Source: Paenibacillus massiliensis subsp. panacisoli DSM 21345
Lineage (GTDB): Bacteria; Bacillota; Bacilli; Paenibacillales; Paenibacillaceae
Direction: 5' to 3'
DNA: 64,000 nucleotides
NCBI RefSeq assembly: GCF_000426545.1
Contig: NZ_KE384535.1
Span: forward strand, 1-64,000
Shown here: positions 60,514-64,000 of the stretch, piece by piece
Layout: the number at the start of each line of letters is the position of its first letter
Numbering within the stretch: position 1 is the first letter of the stretch
Made by a program: the position numbers and the translations under genes
The notes under the pieces: model-generated
What the model was told of the DNA's origin: nothing
Databases searched by the model: none
What the model saw: only the letters and a program-made list of their open reading frames with translations

Positions 60514-61629
60514 ATGTCTATTTTGGAGGCATTAAAGTCCAGAGCAGCCATGATGCCTGAGCATTACAAATCATTGTCAGTAGAGGAAATGGAACGAAGA
60601 GTTACAGCTATTAAGGAAAGACTCGGGACGAAGTTGCTGATTCCTGGTCATCATTATCAAAAGGACGAGGTTATCCAGTTCGCGGATATGACAGGCGATT
60701 CCTTGCAGCTCGCGCAGTTGGCCGAACTGAATCAGGAGGCAGAGTATATCGTTTTCTGCGGCGTGCACTTCATGGCAGAGACTGCTGACATGCTGACCGG
60801 ACAGCACCAGACGGTCGTCTTACCCGATATGCGAGCAGGCTGCTCGATGGCTGACATGGCTGATGTGGAGCAGACGGAGCGTGCATGGGCTAAGCTGCAG
60901 GAGATCTTTGGGGATACGATCATTCCACTCACCTATGTGAACTCGACGGCTGCGATCAAGGCGTTCGTCGGTCGCCATGGCGGAGCCACCGTGACCTCTT
61001 CGAATGCAAGCAAGGTGCTTCGCTGGGCATTGGAGCAGAAGGAACGTATACTGTTCTTGCCGGATCAGCATTTGGGTCGCAATACCGCGTTCGATCTAGG
61101 CATTCCGCTGGGTGAGATGACTGTATGGAATCCGCTCACAGATGAACTGGAGCTGACAGCGGACCAGCAGCGTGATGAGCAGCGGATCATACTGTGGAAG
61201 GGTCACTGCTCTGTGCATGAGAAGTTCACCGTGCAGAACATTCGAATGATCCGTGAGCGTGATCCAGAGGTGCAAATCATTGTTCATCCGGAATGCTCTC
61301 GTGAGGTCGTAGCGCTCTCGGATTGTGCAGGCTCTACGAAATATATTATAGATACGATCCGTAAGGCACCCGCAGGCAGCAAATGGGCTGTTGGGACGGA
61401 GATGAATCTTGTCCAGCGTATCATTCAGGAGCACCCCGAGCAGCACATTGAATCGCTGAACCCGGACATGTGCCCGTGTCTGACGATGAACCGAATTGAT
61501 CTGCCACACCTGCTGTGGTCACTGGAGCAGATCGAAAAGGGGCAGCCAGTAGGCATTATTCAGGTACCAGAAGCGATTCGTGAGGATGCGGTGTTGGCGC
61601 TTGAGCGGATGCTGCGCATACCGGGCTGA
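60514..61629 (+). CDS. nadA: Quinolinate synthase A
   Basis: A 371-aa 4Fe-4S enzyme condensing iminoaspartate with dihydroxyacetone phosphate. The GHHYQKDEVIQFADMTGDSLQLAQ start and the three cluster cysteines (IVFCGVHFMAET; HPECSREV; PDMCPCLTMNRI) are present. AGGAGG precedes ATG 60514, three bases after nadC. The longer ~370-aa form is common in Firmicutes. The nearby NifS presumably loads its cluster. Confidence 0.97.
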   Translation: MSILEALKSRAAMMPEHYKSLSVEEMERRVTAIKERLGTKLLIPGHHYQKDEVIQFADMTGDSLQLAQLAELNQEAEYIVFCGVHFMAETADMLTGQHQTVVLPDMRAGCSMADMADVEQTERAWAKLQEIFGDTIIPLTYVNSTAAIKAFVGRHGGATVTSSNASKVLRWALEQKERILFLPDQHLGRNTAFDLGIPLGEMTVWNPLTDELELTADQQRDEQRIILWKGHCSVHEKFTVQNIRMIRERDPEVQIIVHPECSREVVALSDCAGSTKYIIDTIRKAPAGSKWAVGTEMNLVQRIIQEHPEQHIESLNPDMCPCLTMNRIDLPHLLWSLEQIEKGQPVGIIQVPEAIREDAVLALERMLRIPG

Positions 61630-62006
61630 GCGTGAATCCAAGAGTCGAATACCGACCTGTGAGACAACGAGGACATGAAGAGCTGGCAAGAAGAACTGGA
61701 AAAAATGAACTGGCAAGAAGAACAAACAAGCAGAGCGGATAGGTTTGTTGAATTGCTAGTTTATGTAGCGTGGTAACCTATGAAGATTTCCTGCAGGATA
61801 ACGCGGCATTGCAGCATTGCTGAATTGACAAATAATGGAAAAATGACAATCAGACATATTCGGGTTCATATTCCCTCCTTCGGGGTAAAGAGTGCGCAGA
61901 TAGGTTAAATACAGCACAGCACAGTACAGAGATGTACTGTACAGTACTATGTGGCCTATTACACATGCGACGATTCTGACCACCTGCAGGAACGGGGAGG
62001 GATTAT
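61630..62006. other. Intergenic region, 377 bp
   Basis: A ~16-bp direct repeat (AACTGGCAAGAAGAAC, near 61689 and 61710, imperfect) and a small palindrome around 61928-61947 (GTACAG with CTGTAC) are the only features; no gene or convincing terminator. Confidence 0.5.
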
Positions 62007-63020
62007 ATGAAGTCGAGGGATGCTTATTTTGACAATCTGAAGTGGCTGCTGGTAATGCTTGTGGTCGTCGGCCATCTCATCGAACCACTACCGGACAATA
62101 CGGTACTACAGCCCTTGTATTTGACAATTTATACGTTTCATATTCCACTATTTGTCATGGTATCTGGCTACTTCAGCAAGCAGATCGACAACTCCAAGTA
62201 TACGACAAGGGTCATCAGTCAATTGGTGGTCCCTTATTTTATTTTTGAGAGCCTGTACTCCTTGTTTGATTACGCTGTATTCGGGACATCCAGGCTCAGC
62301 TTTTCCTATTTCACACCCTACTGGCTGATGTGGTATTTCTTCAGCATGATTATTTGGAAGGCAGTGCTGCCGTTCGCCGTCAAGGTAAAGTATGCACTCC
62401 CACTATCCATTGTGGTTGCTGTGCTTGCTGGTTACGCAGCGGATGCGGAATATTATGCGAGCATCTCACGGACACTCGTGTTTTTTCCTTTTTTTCTGGC
62501 AGGCTACCTGCTGGATAAAAGCAAGCTTGATCGGCTGCGGATCTCAGGTATGCGGCTAGTGGCAGGCTTAGCTCTTGGCGTGCTGTACATGACCTATGCG
62601 TGGTATGGCCAGGACTGGAACGCACAGTGGCTCTATGGCAGTTACTCCTATGGCTCACTCGGCCATTCCGAATGGTACGCGGGCCTGTATCGTCTGCTCC
62701 ATATCGCGGTAGCTACGTTTATAGGCGGCTGTGTGTTACTGCTCGTGCCTGCCCGTCGTCTTCCCTTGATCTCGGAGCAGGGGCAGCATACGGTGTATGT
62801 CTATCTGCTGCATGGGTTTGTTGTAAAAGGCTTGCTGGCTACTGAGTTCTATTCCTATTTTGTTGCAGCCTCAGCACCCAGCCTTGTCCTGGTGGTCCTG
62901 CTTGGTCTACTCCTGACACTGCTACTATCATCAGGACGTTTAATCATGTCTATGAGCTGGTTAGTTGAGCCACGCTTGGAGCGAATATTTAAAGGAGAGA
63001 AACGGCGACAGTGGCAGTAA
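62007..63020 (+). CDS. Acyltransferase family 3 membrane protein (fucose 4-O-acetylase-like)
   Basis: A 337-aa protein with ten hydrophobic helices. The start RDAYFDNLKWLLVMLVVVGHLIEPL and the following TFHIPLFVMVSGYFS are the hallmark of the acyl_transf_3 group related to fucose 4-O-acetylases, which O-acetylate cell-surface sugars. The His in VVGHLIE and the His in YTFHIPLF are the likely catalytic ones. RBS GGGGAGGG before ATG 62007. Monocistronic; target glycan unknown. Confidence 0.88.
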   Translation: MKSRDAYFDNLKWLLVMLVVVGHLIEPLPDNTVLQPLYLTIYTFHIPLFVMVSGYFSKQIDNSKYTTRVISQLVVPYFIFESLYSLFDYAVFGTSRLSFSYFTPYWLMWYFFSMIIWKAVLPFAVKVKYALPLSIVVAVLAGYAADAEYYASISRTLVFFPFFLAGYLLDKSKLDRLRISGMRLVAGLALGVLYMTYAWYGQDWNAQWLYGSYSYGSLGHSEWYAGLYRLLHIAVATFIGGCVLLLVPARRLPLISEQGQHTVYVYLLHGFVVKGLLATEFYSYFVAASAPSLVLVVLLGLLLTLLLSSGRLIMSMSWLVEPRLERIFKGEKRRQWQ

Positions 63021-63117
63021 ATGTCTATATCATGACGAAGTTGTGTCATCGCCAGCAACTCGTGCGATCTGTGTCATGGCATGGTACAATGAAGGGACAT
63101 GAAAGGAGGTGAATCCC

Positions 63118-63462
63118 TTGCTGGAATTACATGATTTGATTCCGTATATATTCACCATTGGCCTCATCTGCACAGTCAGCTATGCCTACATCGCACATCT
63201 TTATTGTGGAGTGACGAAGTACTGGCTTGATTACGAAGGTGGCAGCTTGTGGAGCGATACGATCAGCAGTCCTCAGCTGTGCATTCATATTCGTCAGTTG
63301 TCTGGCCATTTATCCCGTGTCATTCGTCGTAGAGAAGCTCCGGATGATGATATATCTGCTTGTCATACCTCGTTGAAGCTCAAGAAGAACATTCAACGAG
63401 GAGGAGCATTATGGAGTCATTCAAGGGATTCACATCCCGATCAGTTCAGGTACGGATTTTAG
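63118..63462 (+). CDS. Short membrane-anchored leader ORF of yidC, MifM-like candidate arrest peptide
   Basis: A 114-aa ORF from TTG 63118, 7 nt after the near-perfect ribosome binding site AAAGGAGGTGA. One transmembrane helix (DLIPYIFTIGLICTVSYAYIA, ~6-26), a linker, then a basic stretch and an acidic cluster: HLSRVIRRREAPDDDISA (DDD at residues 76-78, bases 63343-63351). This resembles the arrest region of B. subtilis MifM (basic/aromatic stretch followed by DEEDA), which monitors YidC activity by stalling and then switches on yidC2. The ORF overlaps yidC by 52 bp, and the hairpin at 63368-63401 lies just beyond the acidic codons. The C-terminal part has no domain. Function inferred from layout and local similarity only. 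Confidence 0.6.
   Translation: MLELHDLIPYIFTIGLICTVSYAYIAHLYCGVTKYWLDYEGGSLWSDTISSPQLCIHIRQLSGHLSRVIRRREAPDDDISACHTSLKLKKNIQRGGALWSHSRDSHPDQFRYGF
63368..63401 (+). promoter_or_regulatory. Hairpin sequestering the yidC ribosome binding site
   Basis: CCTCGTTGAA (63368-63377) is perfectly complementary to TTCAACGAGG (63392-63401), 14-nt loop. The right arm takes up the first half of the yidC AGGAGG (63399-63404). A ribosome paused on the DDD codons (63343-63351) would have its leading edge at the base of this stem and could open it. Confidence 0.75.
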
Positions 63463-64000
63463 GAGTTATCGCCTTATTAGCAATAGTCATGCTACTATCC
63501 GGTTGCGGTACTCAGGCGGCACAAATTGACAGCCAGACACCAGGGTTCTTCAATCACTACGTCGTATACCCGCTGTCCCTAGTATTACAGCAGCTTGCCG
63601 CTTGGTTCAGTGGAAGCTATGGTTTATCCATCATCGCGCTTACACTGATCGTGCGCTTGGCACTCCTGCCTTTGATGATGCGCCAGGCGCGTGCACAGCA
63701 GGGAATGAAGCAGAAGATGTCTGCCATGCAGCCACAGCTGGACGACCTCAAGCAGAAGTACGAGAGCAAGAAGGATTCAGCTAGTCAACAGAAAATGCAG
63801 CAGGAAATGATGGCGATCTACAAGGAGCATCAGTTCAATCCGCTTAATATCGGCTGTTTGCCCATTCTGATTCAGCTGCCGATCCTCTCGGGCATGTATA
63901 CCGCCATTCGTCTGACGCCGGAGCTATCCAGCCACTCCTTCTGGTGGTTCCAGCTTGGCAAGCCAGATATCATCATGGCCATTGTCGTAGCCGGAATCTA
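63411..64000 (+). CDS. yidC: YidC/Oxa1-family membrane protein insertase (incomplete, runs off the window)
   Basis: Inserts membrane proteins with or without SecYEG. The first ~196 codons are present: a lipoprotein signal ILGVIALLAIVMLLSGC (Cys ~32) as in SpoIIIJ/YqjG, then FNHYVVYPLSLVLQQLAAW, TM2 YGLSIIALTLIVRLALLPLMM with the conserved groove Arg, the C1 coiled coil (MQPQLDDLKQKYESKKD...MAIYKEHQFNPLNIGCLPILIQLPIL) and part of TM3. ATG 63411 follows GAGGAGGAG with good spacing. The absence of rpmH-rnpA-jag neighbours suggests the secondary YidC2-type copy, the one that is MifM-controlled in Bacillus. No stop before the window end. Confidence 0.95.
   Translation, partial: MESFKGFTSRSVQVRILGVIALLAIVMLLSGCGTQAAQIDSQTPGFFNHYVVYPLSLVLQQLAAWFSGSYGLSIIALTLIVRLALLPLMMRQARAQQGMKQKMSAMQPQLDDLKQKYESKKDSASQQKMQQEMMAIYKEHQFNPLNIGCLPILIQLPILSGMYTAIRLTPELSSHSFWWFQLGKPDIIMAIVVAGI

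Overview
The window looks like chromosomal DNA of a Paenibacillus-type member of the Bacillota. The pointers are strong AGGAGG-type ribosome binding sites with frequent GTG and TTG starts, 7-1-7 Fur boxes, a Bacillales-style divergent nifS-niaR / nadBCA locus, a YcbA/YcbB (GlnK/GlnL)-type two-component system, a YidC of the lipoprotein type, and many small GNAT and DinB genes. The genus is inferred; no rRNA or other marker gene is present.

Layout. 1-5.0 kb: an IS3-family element truncates a gene, followed by a run of small plus-strand genes (three DinB-type proteins, one unknown, one LprI-type lipoprotein) separated by four structured elements. These elements share the architecture of integron attC sites (short AAC/GTT ends, inverted arms with compensating changes, unequal arm spacing), so the stretch reads as a gene-cassette array without a visible integrase. 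5.0-12.0 kb: a catabolic block (regulator, M20 amidohydrolase, two tandem 6-oxocamphor-hydrolase-like crotonases, L-serine dehydratase, defective IS1182 element) lying between two copies of a 34-35 bp fragment of a LacI-type gene. 12-18.6 kb: sugar-dehydrogenase remnant, MFS exporter, FadR-type regulator with a perfect Fur box, ABC-2 exporter, and a divergent two-component system.

18.8-23.6 kb: a Fur-box-marked siderophore uptake locus (AraC regulator, binding protein, double-length permease) in which all three genes carry stops or frameshifts. 23.8-30.6 kb: rarD, then a plus-strand collection of small accessory genes and gene fragments (GNATs, histidine phosphatases, nucleotidyltransferase, methyltransferase). 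30.6-35.6 kb: a long protein with two isoprenoid-synthase-like halves, an OB-fold-like lipoprotein and two small cytosolic proteins, one Imm33-like. 36-40.8 kb: GlnK/GlnL-like system followed by a polar amino acid ABC importer. 41-46.5 kb: kinase-like phosphotransferase, small lipoproteins, cupin, SUKH protein, AraC regulator. 46.7-54.1 kb: plant-glycan utilisation (GH95, GH27, GH51, sugar isomerase/epimerase).

54.3-61.6 kb: ferritin, then NAD de novo synthesis (niaR-nifS divergent from nadB-nadC-nadA). The NifS protein carries an unusual His/Glu-rich insertion. 62-64 kb: acyltransferase, then a short membrane-protein ORF whose 3' end overlaps a yidC gene running off the window. That ORF has an acidic cluster and a hairpin covering the yidC ribosome binding site, the layout of the MifM arrest-peptide switch.

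The two observations most worth pursuing are the attC-like cassette array (1.56-4.44 kb) and the MifM-like leader of yidC (63.1-63.46 kb).
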